Source: Serinicoccus kebangsaanensis
GTDB taxonomy: Bacteria > Actinomycetota > Actinomycetes > Actinomycetales > Dermatophilaceae
Direction: 5' to 3'
Assembly: GCF_008919445.1 (NCBI RefSeq)
Contig: NZ_VSLG01000005.1
Span: 111,646 to 175,645, forward strand
DNA: 64,000 nt
Part shown: piece by piece, positions 36,269-45,106 of the stretch
How the letters are laid out: the number at the start of each line of letters is the position of its first letter
Position numbering within the stretch: the stretch's first letter is position 1
Program-made: the position numbers and the translations under genes
The notes under the pieces: generated by a model
What the model saw: the letters and a program-made list of their open reading frames with translations, nothing else
Databases searched by the model: none
Told to the model about the DNA's origin: nothing

Positions 36269-36271
36269 AGT
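36266..36271 (+). promoter_or_regulatory. -10 box (TAGAGT) for ribF
   Basis: TAGAGT begins on the truB stop codon and ends 7 nt before GTG 36279, consistent with a leaderless ribF transcript and favouring that start over GTG 36270. Confidence 0.45.
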
Positions 36272-36278
36272 GACGCCC

Positions 36279-37244
36279 GTGCATCGTTGGACCAGCCTGC
36301 AGGACGTGCCGGCAGACCTCGGGCCGACGGTCGCCACCCTCGGCAACTTCGACGGTGTCCACCGCGGGCACCGCGCGGTGCTGGAGACGGTGACCACCCT
36401 GGCCCGCGAGCGCGGACTGGCGGCCGTGGCCGTCACCTTCGAGCCCCACCCCGTCGCCGTGCTGCACCCGGACCGCGCCCCCAAGGAGATCGCCGGCCTG
36501 GAGCACCGTCTCGACCTGCTGGAGGAGGCCGGACTGGACGGGGTCGTGGTCATCGAGTTCACCGTGGAGTATGCCCGCCTCTCGCCGGAGGACTTCGTCG
36601 TCGAGACCTTCGTCGACGCGCTGCACGCCGATGCCGTGGTCGTCGGCCAGGACACCCGCTTCGGGCTCGGCAACTCCGGAGACGTCGGCACCATGCGTGA
36701 GCTGGGGGAGATGCACGGTTTCGACGTGGTGGTGCAGCACACCGCCGGTGCGCTCGCCCACGGTCAGCGCACCTGGTCCTCCACCTCCTTGCGCCAGGCG
36801 ATCGCGGACGGTGACATGACCGAGGCGTCGAGGATCCTCGACCGGCTCCACCGGGTGTCCGGCACCGTGGTGCACGGTCATCACCGGGGCCGTGAGCTCG
36901 GATATCCCACCGCCAACCTCGGCCCCGACCGCGTGGGCATGGTGCCGGCGGACGGTGTCTACGCCGGGTGGCTCGAGCGTCCCGGACGTCCCCCGTCCGA
37001 CCCGGACCGCCGCCTCCCCGCAGCGATCTCGGTCGGCACCAACCCCACCTTCGACGACGTGCTGGAGCGCAGCGTCGAGGCCTACGTGCTGGACCGGACC
37101 GACCTCGACCTCTACGGCGAGACCGTCTGGGTCGACTTCGTCAGTCGGCTCCGTGGCAACGTGCGCTTCGGGTCCGTGGACGAGCTCACCGCGCAGATGG
37201 CCGACGACGTGGACCGCAGCCGTGCGCTGCTGAGCGGGGGATAG
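36279..37244 (+). CDS. ribF: bifunctional riboflavin kinase/FAD synthetase
   Basis: RibF makes FMN from riboflavin and then FAD. 321 residues from GTG 36279 (GTG 36270 would add three). The N-terminal nucleotidyltransferase domain has ATLGNFDGVHRGHRAVL with its HRGH motif. A WSSTSLRQAI segment leads to the C-terminal kinase domain with GRELGYPTANLGPDR and the SVGTNPTFDD catalytic block. The order and length are standard. It lies between truB and a rodA-type gene. Confidence 0.95.
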   Translation: MHRWTSLQDVPADLGPTVATLGNFDGVHRGHRAVLETVTTLARERGLAAVAVTFEPHPVAVLHPDRAPKEIAGLEHRLDLLEEAGLDGVVVIEFTVEYARLSPEDFVVETFVDALHADAVVVGQDTRFGLGNSGDVGTMRELGEMHGFDVVVQHTAGALAHGQRTWSSTSLRQAIADGDMTEASRILDRLHRVSGTVVHGHHRGRELGYPTANLGPDRVGMVPADGVYAGWLERPGRPPSDPDRRLPAAISVGTNPTFDDVLERSVEAYVLDRTDLDLYGETVWVDFVSRLRGNVRFGSVDELTAQMADDVDRSRALLSGG

Positions 37245-37250
37245 CGGTCG

Positions 37251-38387
37251 GTGCGGGAGCGCTACCTGCGGACCGACTGGGCTCCCTTCGTGGCGGGGCT
37301 CGGGCTGAGCCTGGTCGGGGCGCTGCTGGTCTGGTCGGCGACGCATACCTGGGCGGGACCCGCGCTGGCGGTGCGGCACCTGGTCAACACCGGGGTGGGC
37401 GTGGTGCTGGCGCTCGCGCTCATCGGGGTGGACGTGCGGTGGCTGCGCGCGACCGCTCCCTGGATCTACCTCGCCGGGCTGCTGGGCCTGGCCTCGGTGC
37501 TGAGCCCCCTGGGCCAGACGGTGAACGGCTCGCGGTCCTGGCTGTTCCTGCCCGGCGGATTCTCGCTGCAGCCGGCCGAGCTGGCCAAGATCGGGCTGGT
37601 GATCGGGCTCGCCATGATCCTGGCCGAGGGCCGGGAGGCGTATGCCCGGCCGGGCTGGCGCGAGGTCCTGCCGGCCTGGGTGCTGGCCGCGGTCCCGATC
37701 GGGCTGATCATGCTGCAGCCGGACCTGGGCAGCGCGCTGGTGCTGGGTGTGCTCACCATCGGGGTGGTGGCCGCCTCGGGGGCGCCCTGGGGCTGGACCG
37801 CCGCTGCACTCGGCGGAGCAGCCACCGCCGTGGTCGCGGCGATCAGGGTCCCCCTGCTCGACCCCTACCAGGTGGACCGGCTCCTGGCCTTCCGCGACCC
37901 GGCTCTCGACCCGGAGGGCATCGGCTACCAGACCAGGCAGGCCCGGCTCGCCATCGGTTCCGGTGGGTGGTCCGGGACCGGCCTGGGTGAGGGGCCGCAG
38001 ACCCAGGGCGGGTTCATCCCGTTCCAGTACACCGACTTCATCTTCTCGGTCGCCGGGGAGGAGCTGGGCTTCCTCGGTGCTCTCGGCCTCCTGCTGCTCC
38101 TGGGCTTCCTCGTCGTCCGTGCCCTGGTGGTCGCGCTGCGGTGCGAGGACCCCTTCGGCCGGCTGCTCGCGGTGGGGGTGGCCTCGTGGTTCGCCTTCCA
38201 GACCTTCCAGAACGTCGGGATGAACCTCGGCCTGATGCCGGTGACCGGGCTGCCGCTGCCCTTCCTGTCCTACGGCGGGTCCTCGATGCTGGCCTGCTGG
38301 CTCGCCCTCGGGCTGCTGGCCTGCGCCAGCGGGCGCGAGCGGTCCAGGGGTTCCTCTTGGCCGGTGCCGGTGGACCTGCCAAGATGA
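37251..38387 (+). CDS. rodA: RodA/FtsW/SpoVE family peptidoglycan glycosyltransferase (SEDS)
   Basis: A 378-residue polytopic protein with about ten hydrophobic segments, starting at GTG 37251, 6 nt after ribF. SEDS proteins polymerise lipid II. Visible motifs are NGSRSWLFLPGGFSLQPAELAK, the MLQPDLGSALVL segment with the essential Asp, DFIFSVAGEELGFLG, and the terminal GLMPVTGLPLPFLSYGGSSML. These match RodA more than FtsW in the loops. It has no class B penicillin-binding protein partner beside it, which is unusual for a rodA locus. Confidence 0.93.
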   Translation: MRERYLRTDWAPFVAGLGLSLVGALLVWSATHTWAGPALAVRHLVNTGVGVVLALALIGVDVRWLRATAPWIYLAGLLGLASVLSPLGQTVNGSRSWLFLPGGFSLQPAELAKIGLVIGLAMILAEGREAYARPGWREVLPAWVLAAVPIGLIMLQPDLGSALVLGVLTIGVVAASGAPWGWTAAALGGAATAVVAAIRVPLLDPYQVDRLLAFRDPALDPEGIGYQTRQARLAIGSGGWSGTGLGEGPQTQGGFIPFQYTDFIFSVAGEELGFLGALGLLLLLGFLVVRALVVALRCEDPFGRLLAVGVASWFAFQTFQNVGMNLGLMPVTGLPLPFLSYGGSSMLACWLALGLLACASGRERSRGSSWPVPVDLPR

Positions 38388-38421
38388 GCATCCGCAGGCC
38401 CATACGACTTGAGGAGTTGCC

Positions 38422-40260
38422 GTGGCTCGTCTCACCGATGAGAAGCCAGATCTCGCCCTGATCGAGAACCGTGTCCCGAGCGTGGGCCACCTCTTCCGGG
38501 ACCGGGTCGCCGCAACCCCGGACACGGACGCCTTCCTCTACCCCGAGGGCGAGAGCTGGCCGACGCTCACCTGGGCGCAGACGGGGGAGCGCGCCTACGC
38601 GCTGGCGGCCGGGCTGGTGGAGCTCGGGGTGCAGCCGGAGGAGCGGGTCGCCCTGGCGTGCTCCACCCGCATCGAGTGGGTGATCGTGGACCTGGCGGTG
38701 ATGTGCGCCGGCGCGGCGACCACGACGATCTACCCCACGACCCTCTCCGAGGACGTCGCCTTCATCATCACCGACTCGGGCAGCCGCGTCGTCGTGGCCG
38801 AGGACGACGAGCAGGTCGCCAAGGTGCTGGAGCACCGCGCCCAGCTGGGCGAGGTCCTGAAGATCGTCGTCATCGACGGCACGGGCGACGGCGGCGACGT
38901 GATCACGCTGGCGGAGCTGGAGGAGCTGGGCCGGGCCCGGCTGGAGGCGGAGCCCGGCGTGGTCGACGCCAGGATCGACGGTCTGACGCCGGAGCACCTC
39001 GCCACCATCATCTACACCTCCGGCACCACCGGGCGACCCAAGGGCGTGCGGCTGCCGCACTCGGCGTGGACCTACGAGGGCGCCGGCGTCGACGCGGTGG
39101 ACCTGCTGGGGCCGGACGACCTGCAGTATCTCTGGCTCCCGTTGGCGCACGTCTTCGGCAAGTGCCTGCTGGTGCTGCCGCTGCAGATGGGCTTCCCGAC
39201 GGCGGTCGACGGACGGGTGGACAAGATCGTCGAGAACCTCGCCGTCGTCAAGCCGACGTTCATGGGAGCGGCTCCGCGCATCTTCGAGAAGGCCTACGGT
39301 CGGATCACCACGATGATGGCCGACGAGGGAGGGGTCAAGGAGAAGCTCTTCGGCTGGGCCAGCGGGGTGGGCAAGCAGGTGGCGGAGATCCGTGCCGCCG
39401 GCGGCGAGCCGGGCGGTCTGCTCAAGGCCAAGCACGGCGTGGCGGACAAGCTGGTGCTGTCCAAGATCCGCGAGCGCTTCGGCGGTCGCATCCGCTTCTT
39501 CATCTCCGGGTCCGCCGCGCTGAACCACGACATCGCCCGGTGGTTCGACGCCATGGGCCTGATGATCATCGAGGGGTATGGCCTCACCGAGTCCAGCGCG
39601 GCCTCGATCGTGAACCGACCGCGCGACGGCGTCAACAGGATCGGCACCGTGGGATGGCCGCTGCCCGGGACCGAGGTGCGGGTCGCGGACGACGGGGAGC
39701 TGATGATGCGCGGGCCGGGCGTCATGACCGGCTACCACCAGAACGACGACGCGACCTCCGAGGCGCTGGTGGACGGGTGGCTGGCCACGGGCGACATCGC
39801 CGAGATCGACGAGGACGGCTACGTCCGGATCACCGACCGCAAGAAGGACCTGTTCAAGACCTCCGGGGGCAAGTACGTCGCCCCCTCCCGCATCGAGTCC
39901 CTCTTCAAGGGCATCTGCCCCTACGCGAGCCAGCTCATCGTGGAGGGTGACGGACGCAACTTCGTGTCGGCCCTCATCACGCTCGACCCGGACGCCGTCA
40001 CGGCGTGGGGGGCCAAGAACGACATGGCCGGTGACTCGTATGCCCAGATCGTCACCTCGCCCGCCGCCCGGGAGATGGTGCAGGGCTATGTCGACCAACT
40101 GAACCAGCAGCTGGCCCGGCACGAGCAGATCAAGCAGTTCCACATCCTGGACCACGACCTGTCCATCGAGGACGGCGACCTCACCCCCAGCATGAAGCTC
40201 AAGCGGCGGGCCGTCACGGCGAAGTACAAGGACGAGCTGGACCGCTTCTACGTCGGCTGA
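38422..40260 (+). CDS. long-chain fatty-acid-CoA ligase
   Basis: A 612-residue ANL-superfamily enzyme from GTG 38422 with GAGGAG 7 nt upstream. It activates fatty acids to acyl-CoA using ATP. The AMP-binding motif IIYTSGTTGRPKGVRLPH is complete, as is GYGLTESSAAS. The GDIAEIDEDGYVRITDRKKDLFKTSGGKYVAPSRIE block carries the hinge and the YxxGD-equivalent Asp. The final lysine region (PSMKLKRRAVTAKYK) is present. It most resembles the FadD15-like actinobacterial ligases for long chains. It ends near a terminator shared with the convergent xylB. Confidence 0.93.
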   Translation: MARLTDEKPDLALIENRVPSVGHLFRDRVAATPDTDAFLYPEGESWPTLTWAQTGERAYALAAGLVELGVQPEERVALACSTRIEWVIVDLAVMCAGAATTTIYPTTLSEDVAFIITDSGSRVVVAEDDEQVAKVLEHRAQLGEVLKIVVIDGTGDGGDVITLAELEELGRARLEAEPGVVDARIDGLTPEHLATIIYTSGTTGRPKGVRLPHSAWTYEGAGVDAVDLLGPDDLQYLWLPLAHVFGKCLLVLPLQMGFPTAVDGRVDKIVENLAVVKPTFMGAAPRIFEKAYGRITTMMADEGGVKEKLFGWASGVGKQVAEIRAAGGEPGGLLKAKHGVADKLVLSKIRERFGGRIRFFISGSAALNHDIARWFDAMGLMIIEGYGLTESSAASIVNRPRDGVNRIGTVGWPLPGTEVRVADDGELMMRGPGVMTGYHQNDDATSEALVDGWLATGDIAEIDEDGYVRITDRKKDLFKTSGGKYVAPSRIESLFKGICPYASQLIVEGDGRNFVSALITLDPDAVTAWGAKNDMAGDSYAQIVTSPAAREMVQGYVDQLNQQLARHEQIKQFHILDHDLSIEDGDLTPSMKLKRRAVTAKYKDELDRFYVG

Positions 40261-40282
40261 GCCTCCGGCGGGCCTCCTGCAG

Positions 40283-40304
40283 CCCCGTCCGGTGTCGGGC
40301 GGGG
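40283..40304. terminator. terminator hairpin between the acyl-CoA ligase gene and xylB
   Basis: CCCCGTCCG (40283-40291) pairs with CGGGCGGGG (40296-40304), with one G-T wobble and a GTGT loop. It sits in the 50-nt gap between convergent genes and can serve both directions. Confidence 0.65.
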
Positions 40305-40310
40305 TGGCCG

Positions 40311-41744
40311 TCAGCCGCCGTGCACCGTCGCGACCAGCTGCCGGTAGCGGGTGCGCACGTCCTCGCCGGCGTCGGACGGCCGGGCGTCCAGCTGCTCCGC
40401 GGTGCGGACCTGCCAGCGCGGGACCTCCCCGCCCCGCAGCGTCCAGGCTGCCTGCCGTGCCGCCCCGAGCGCGACGTACTCACCGGCCTCCGGGACGAGC
40501 ACCGGCACGCCGAGCAGGTCGGCGGCGATCTCGCGGACGGCCCGGGAGGCGACCGCTCCGCCGATGAGCTGGACCCGCTCGAAGGGGACCTGCTCGCGGC
40601 GCAGCGACTCCACGCCCGCGCCCACGCCCAGGATCATCCCCTCCACCACGGCCCGGGCGAGGTTCTCCGGCGTGAGGTTGTCGCGGGTGATCCCGGACAG
40701 GGTGCCGGTGGCGTCCGGGAGGTTCGGGGTCCGCTCGCCGTCGAGGTAGGGGAGCAGCGTGAGGCCACCCGCCCCGATCGGCGCACGCAGGGCGAGCTCC
40801 TCCAACCCGGCCAGGTCGGTGCCGAGGACCTGTGCCCCGGCGGTGAGCACGCGGGCGGCGTTGAGGGTGCAGACCAGGGGCAGGAACTCGCCGGACGCAT
40901 CGGCATACGACGCGACCTCGCCGGAGGCGTCCGCGGTGGGGGAGGAGTGACGGGCGAAGGCGGTGCCGCTCGTCCCGAACGACATCACCACCTCGCCGGC
41001 GGACAGCCCGAGGCCGAGCGCGGCGGCGGCGTTGTCACCGGTCCCCGGGCCGAGGAGCAGCTCTCCGGTCCCGAGCCGGGCGCGGCCCGCGGTCTCGTCG
41101 GGGCCGAGCACGCGCGGAAGGGTGAGGTCGACGTCACCACCGGTGGCCAGCCGCAGCAGCTCGTGGTCGTACCCGCCCGTCGCGGCGCTGAAGTAGCCGG
41201 TCCCGGACGCGTCACCGCGGTCCGTCGCCCAGCCCTCGCCCGCACCTCCGAGCCGGCGCAGGATCTGGCCGGTCAACCAGTCGTGCGGGAGGACGCAGGT
41301 CGCGCTGCGACGCAGGTTCTCCGGCTCGTGCTCGGCGACCCAGCGCAGCTTGCTGACGGTGATGGCCGCGAGCGGCACGACGCCGACCCGGTCGGCCCAG
41401 ACCTGCGCGCCCCCGAGCTCGTCGACCAGCTCCCGGGCCGACCCCGCGGACCGGGTGTCGTTCCACAGCAGGGCCGGTCGCACGACGTCGTCGTGCTCGT
41501 CCAGCAGCACCATCCCGTGCTGCTGGCCACCCACGGCGAGCGCCTGCACCCCGTCCAGCAGCCCGTCCTGGGTCGCCTCCTCGAAGGCGGTCCACCAGTG
41601 CTCGGGGTCGACCTCGGTGCCGTTCGGGTGGGAACCCCGTCCGTGGCGCACGATCTCGCCGGTGTCCGCGTCGCACACGAGGACCTTGCAGGACTGGGTC
41701 GAGGTGTCGACCCCGGCAACCAGCGTGGCATCAGCTCCAGTCAT
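40311..41744 (-). CDS. xylB: xylulokinase
   Basis: XylB phosphorylates D-xylulose (or D-ribulose-type ketoses) with ATP. 477 residues from ATG 41744; a TTG three codons upstream is the alternative. FGGY-family motifs: GVDTSTQSCKVLV (phosphate-1), GGQQHGMVLLDE and LLWNDTRS (substrate site), LPHDWLTGQ, VVMSFGTSGTAF, and IGGAVASRAVREIAADLLG near the end. The gene overlaps the polyol dehydrogenase by 14 nt. Together they would turn arabinitol, xylitol or mannitol-type polyols into a phosphorylated ketose. Confidence 0.93.
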   Translation of the reverse strand: MTGADATLVAGVDTSTQSCKVLVCDADTGEIVRHGRGSHPNGTEVDPEHWWTAFEEATQDGLLDGVQALAVGGQQHGMVLLDEHDDVVRPALLWNDTRSAGSARELVDELGGAQVWADRVGVVPLAAITVSKLRWVAEHEPENLRRSATCVLPHDWLTGQILRRLGGAGEGWATDRGDASGTGYFSAATGGYDHELLRLATGGDVDLTLPRVLGPDETAGRARLGTGELLLGPGTGDNAAAALGLGLSAGEVVMSFGTSGTAFARHSSPTADASGEVASYADASGEFLPLVCTLNAARVLTAGAQVLGTDLAGLEELALRAPIGAGGLTLLPYLDGERTPNLPDATGTLSGITRDNLTPENLARAVVEGMILGVGAGVESLRREQVPFERVQLIGGAVASRAVREIAADLLGVPVLVPEAGEYVALGAARQAAWTLRGGEVPRWQVRTAEQLDARPSDAGEDVRTRYRQLVATVHGG

Positions 41745-43257
41745 GACCCTCAAGCGTGGCCCGGGATCCGACCTCGTGCAACCGCTGGAGGAAGTGGCGG
41801 TAGGCGGTGGTGAACCTCTCCTGCTCGCGCAGGTCCCCGAAGAACGTCTCGTCCTCGAGGAAGGCCAGCGGTTCCTCGTCCTGGCGGGCGGCCGCAGCCA
41901 TCACCTTGTCCTTGTAGCGGTCCACGACCTCGATCGGCTCGCCCTCCTCGTCCACGCCCTCGGCATACCGCGCCCAGGAGGCGACCACGAGGGCGGAGCG
42001 CTCGATCTGACCGTCGTGCTCGAGGTTGTGCCGGATCACCGGCACCAGCCACTTGGGTATGCGGTCGCTGCTCTCCGCGCACAGCCGCGCCAGGGTGTCC
42101 CGCACCTCGGGGTTGGCGAACCGCTCGATGAGCGTGGTGCGGTAGTCCGCCAGGTCGACGTCGGGGACCTCGGGCAGCGTGGGCGAGCCCTCGTGCTCCA
42201 TGTAGCCGAGCAGGAAGTCGACGAACAGCGGGTCCTGCGCGACCTCGTGGGCGTAGCGGTACCCGGCGAGGTAGCCGAGGTAGCACAGCGCCTGGTGGCT
42301 GGCGTTGAGCAGCCGCAGCTTCATCAGCTCGTAGGGGACGACGTCGTCGACGACCTGGACGCCCACCGCCTCCACCTCGGGGCGCCCGGCGGTGAAGTGG
42401 TCCTCGAGCACCCACTGGGTGAACGGCTCGCAGACCACCGGCCAGGCGTCGTCGATGCCGAACCGCTCCGCGAGGGCGTCGATGTCCTCCTGGGTGGTCA
42501 CCGGCGTGATCCGGTCGACCATGGAGTTGGGGAACTGCACGTGCTCGCCCATCCAGTCCGCGAGGGGCTCGGCGTCCGGGCGCTTCTCGTCCTGCATCCG
42601 GGCGAAGGACGTCAGCATCTTGCCCGCGACGTCGCCGTTGCCGGGGAGGTTGTCGCACGACATCACCGTGAACGGCTCGGTGCCGGCCTCCCGCCGTCGA
42701 CGCAGCGCCTCGGTGATGAACCCGAACGCGCTGCGCGGCGCCTCACCCGGCTGGCTGGCGATGTCGGCCTGCAGCGCCTCGTCGCTGGGGTCGAACTCGC
42801 CGGTGACCTGGTTGACGTGGTAGCCACCCTCGGTGATGGTCAGGCTGACGATCCGCACCCCCTCGTCGGTGAGCTGGGTCAGCACCGCCTCCGGGTCGTC
42901 GGGGGCGAAGAGGTAGGCCGACATCGCTCCGAGGACCCGGGGCTCGAGGCGACCGTCGGGGTGCTTGACGACCATCGTGAACAGGCAGTCCTGCGCTGCC
43001 ATGGCATCTCGCATCCGGGCGTCACCGGGCATCGTCCCCACGCCCACGATCGACCAGTCGAGCGTGTCCTCGGGCCGCTCGCTCATCAGCGTGTCGAGGT
43101 ACATCGCCTGGTGCGCACGGTGGAAGCCACCCACCCCGAAGTGGACGATGCCGGGGCGCAGCGCCGACCGGTCGTAGGTCGGCCGCGCCACCTCGTCCGG
43201 CAGGGCCGCCAGCGTCTCCTGGCTCAGCGCGACCCGTCCGCTGCTGGGGGTGCTCAC
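41731..43257 (-). CDS. mannitol dehydrogenase family polyol oxidoreductase
   Basis: A 508-residue long-chain polyol dehydrogenase that oxidises mannitol, arabinitol or similar to the ketose with NAD. GTG 43257 overlaps the permease stop as GTGA. The NAD fold is at FGVGGFHRAHQAMYLD. The family's catalytic region is conserved: SCDNLPGNGDVAG, then the KLRLLNASHQAL segment with Lys-x(4)-Asn-x(2)-His. Length is typical of mannitol 2-dehydrogenase/fructuronate reductase relatives. Pairing with xylB points to a C5 polyol as well as mannitol; the true substrate cannot be read from sequence. Confidence 0.93.
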   Translation of the reverse strand: MSTPSSGRVALSQETLAALPDEVARPTYDRSALRPGIVHFGVGGFHRAHQAMYLDTLMSERPEDTLDWSIVGVGTMPGDARMRDAMAAQDCLFTMVVKHPDGRLEPRVLGAMSAYLFAPDDPEAVLTQLTDEGVRIVSLTITEGGYHVNQVTGEFDPSDEALQADIASQPGEAPRSAFGFITEALRRRREAGTEPFTVMSCDNLPGNGDVAGKMLTSFARMQDEKRPDAEPLADWMGEHVQFPNSMVDRITPVTTQEDIDALAERFGIDDAWPVVCEPFTQWVLEDHFTAGRPEVEAVGVQVVDDVVPYELMKLRLLNASHQALCYLGYLAGYRYAHEVAQDPLFVDFLLGYMEHEGSPTLPEVPDVDLADYRTTLIERFANPEVRDTLARLCAESSDRIPKWLVPVIRHNLEHDGQIERSALVVASWARYAEGVDEEGEPIEVVDRYKDKVMAAAARQDEEPLAFLEDETFFGDLREQERFTTAYRHFLQRLHEVGSRATLEGHDWS

Positions 43258-44147
43258 TTGACCGCTCCCATCGACAGGCCCTGGACCAGCTTGTCCTGGG
43301 CGGCGAAGCCGGCCGCCAGCACCGGCAGGGACACGACGAAGGACGCCGCGCAGACCTTGGCCAGGAAGAGGCCCTGGCTGGTGACGAAGCTGGTGAGGAA
43401 GACGGGGGCGGTGCTGGCCACGGTGCTGGTGAGGACCCGGGCGAGCAGCAGCTCGTTCCAGCTGAAGATGAAGCAGATGAGCGCCGCCGACGCGATGCCG
43501 GGCATGACGACCGGTGCCACCACCTGTCTCAGGGTGGTCATCAGGCTGGCGCCGTCGACCTGGGCGGCCTCGAGCATCTCGACCGGCACCTCGGCCAGGA
43601 ACGACTGCAGCATCCACACGGCGATCGGCATGTTCATCGAGGTGTAGAGGATGATGAGCAGCCAGATGTTGTCGAGCAGGTTGGTCGCCTGGGCGAAGAG
43701 GTAGATCGGCAGGATGCCGGCGACGATGGGCAGCATCTTGGTCGACAGGAAGAAGAAGAGCACGTCGGTCCACTTCTTCACCGGACGGATGGACAGCGCG
43801 TAGGCCGCCGGGAAGGCCAGCAGGATGACCAGGACGGTGGACACCACGCTGGCGGTCATCGAGTTCAGCAGCGGCGGCCAGGGCCCGGCCTCGAAGAAGG
43901 TGCGGTAGCCCTCCAGGCTCACCGGGGCGAACAGGTCCGGCGGGTTGCTCGCCGCGTCGGTCTCGGCCCGGAAGGACACGAGCACCATCCACAGCACGGG
44001 GAAGAAGAAGAGCAGGCCGACCGCCCAGGCCAGGACGGTGAGGAACAGCCCGCTGCGGGGCGGCCTGGCCTGCTGGAAGGTGCGACCTCCGGACGCGGTC
44101 CGGGTCGCGGTGCTGCCCGTGGTGCCGCTCTCGGCCTGGGTGCTCAT
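43254..44147 (-). CDS. polyol/sugar ABC transporter permease (MalG-like)
   Basis: A 297-residue membrane protein with a ~30-residue Ser/Thr-rich cytoplasmic N-terminus, then six membrane segments. The EAA loop (EMLEAAQVDGASLMTTLRQVVAPVV) contacts the ATPase. The first helix (VGLLFFFPVLWMVLVSFR) and LLNSMTASVVST periplasmic loop match the MalG/SmoG (CUT1) family. It overlaps both neighbours by 4 nt (ATGA and GTGA). No ATPase gene is in this operon, so a shared MsiK-type ATPase elsewhere is likely (inference). Confidence 0.94.
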   Translation of the reverse strand: MSTQAESGTTGSTATRTASGGRTFQQARPPRSGLFLTVLAWAVGLLFFFPVLWMVLVSFRAETDAASNPPDLFAPVSLEGYRTFFEAGPWPPLLNSMTASVVSTVLVILLAFPAAYALSIRPVKKWTDVLFFFLSTKMLPIVAGILPIYLFAQATNLLDNIWLLIILYTSMNMPIAVWMLQSFLAEVPVEMLEAAQVDGASLMTTLRQVVAPVVMPGIASAALICFIFSWNELLLARVLTSTVASTAPVFLTSFVTSQGLFLAKVCAASFVVSLPVLAAGFAAQDKLVQGLSMGAVK

Positions 44148-45106
44148 CGGCCCTCCTCCTTGAAGATGGCGAACGCCGTGCGCAGCGCGAACATGGCCAC
44201 GATGAGGGTGCCGAGCACCGTCACCACGCCCGCTGCCGAGGCCCGGCCGTAGTCCTGGGCGGTGTAGAAGGTCTGATAGATGAAGTAGGGCAGGTTGGCG
44301 GTGCCGGTGGCGCCGGCCGTGATGGTGAAGACGTGGTCGAAGTTCTGGACCACGTAGATCGTCCCCAGCAGCGTGCTCAGCTCGATGTACTGCCTCAGGT
44401 GGGGGAGCGTCATGCTGGTGAAGATCCGGAACTCGGACGCGCCGTCGATGCGTGCGGCCTCGACCACGTCCAGCGGCCGGCTCTGCAGCCCGGCCAGCAG
44501 GATGAGCATCATGAACGGCGTCCACTGCCACACCAGGGCGGCGATGAGGGCCGGCAGCGGCATGGTGCCGACCCAGTCGGGCTGGGGTGCGTTCTCTCCC
44601 AGGACCAGGGTCAGGAGTCCGTTGAAGAGGCCGTACTCGGGGTTGTAGAGCGCGTGCTTCCACAGCAGCGCGGCCGCGACGGGGACGACCAGGAAGGGCG
44701 CGATCATCATCGTCCGGACGATGCCCTGCCCGCGGAACTTGCGGTCCAGCAGCAGCGCGATGGCCAGGCCCAGCAGCAGGCTGATGAGGACCGTCGCGAC
44801 GGTGATGAGGATCGTCACGAAGACGGCCGAGCGGGCGTTGACGTCGGTGAACACCCGCGCGAAGTTGGAGAAGCCGGCGAACCCGCGCTCGTCGGGGTAG
44901 TAGGCGTTCCAGTTCATGAACGAGATGATGATCGTGCCCAGGAACGGCAGCTGGGTCATGACGATGACGAAGATCAGCGCCGGCAGCAGGGGGATGCGTC
45001 GCTGCCAGGAGTCGGAGCGGGTCTGTCGACGCCGCGCCGGTGGGGTGGCGCCCGACCTGCCCTGCTCCGGGTTGGTGCCGACGGAGGCCGTGTCGGTGCT
45101 GCTCAT
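44144..45106 (-). CDS. polyol/sugar ABC transporter permease (MalF-like)
   Basis: 320 residues, with six membrane segments following a charged N-terminal tail with an Arg-rich patch. It has the CUT1 motif WQWTPFMMLILLAGLQ and the EAA loop DVVEAARIDGASEFRIFTSMTLP. It pairs with the MalG-like permease to form the channel. Four-base overlaps on both sides show tight coupling in the binding protein-permease-permease-dehydrogenase-xylB operon. Confidence 0.94.
   Translation of the reverse strand: MSSTDTASVGTNPEQGRSGATPPARRRQTRSDSWQRRIPLLPALIFVIVMTQLPFLGTIIISFMNWNAYYPDERGFAGFSNFARVFTDVNARSAVFVTILITVATVLISLLLGLAIALLLDRKFRGQGIVRTMMIAPFLVVPVAAALLWKHALYNPEYGLFNGLLTLVLGENAPQPDWVGTMPLPALIAALVWQWTPFMMLILLAGLQSRPLDVVEAARIDGASEFRIFTSMTLPHLRQYIELSTLLGTIYVVQNFDHVFTITAGATGTANLPYFIYQTFYTAQDYGRASAAGVVTVLGTLIVAMFALRTAFAIFKEEGR

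Noticed and set aside
41350..43647. Plus-strand long frame over xylB, the polyol dehydrogenase and the permease
   Set aside because: Antisense to three genes with clear family motifs; no start signal or domain.
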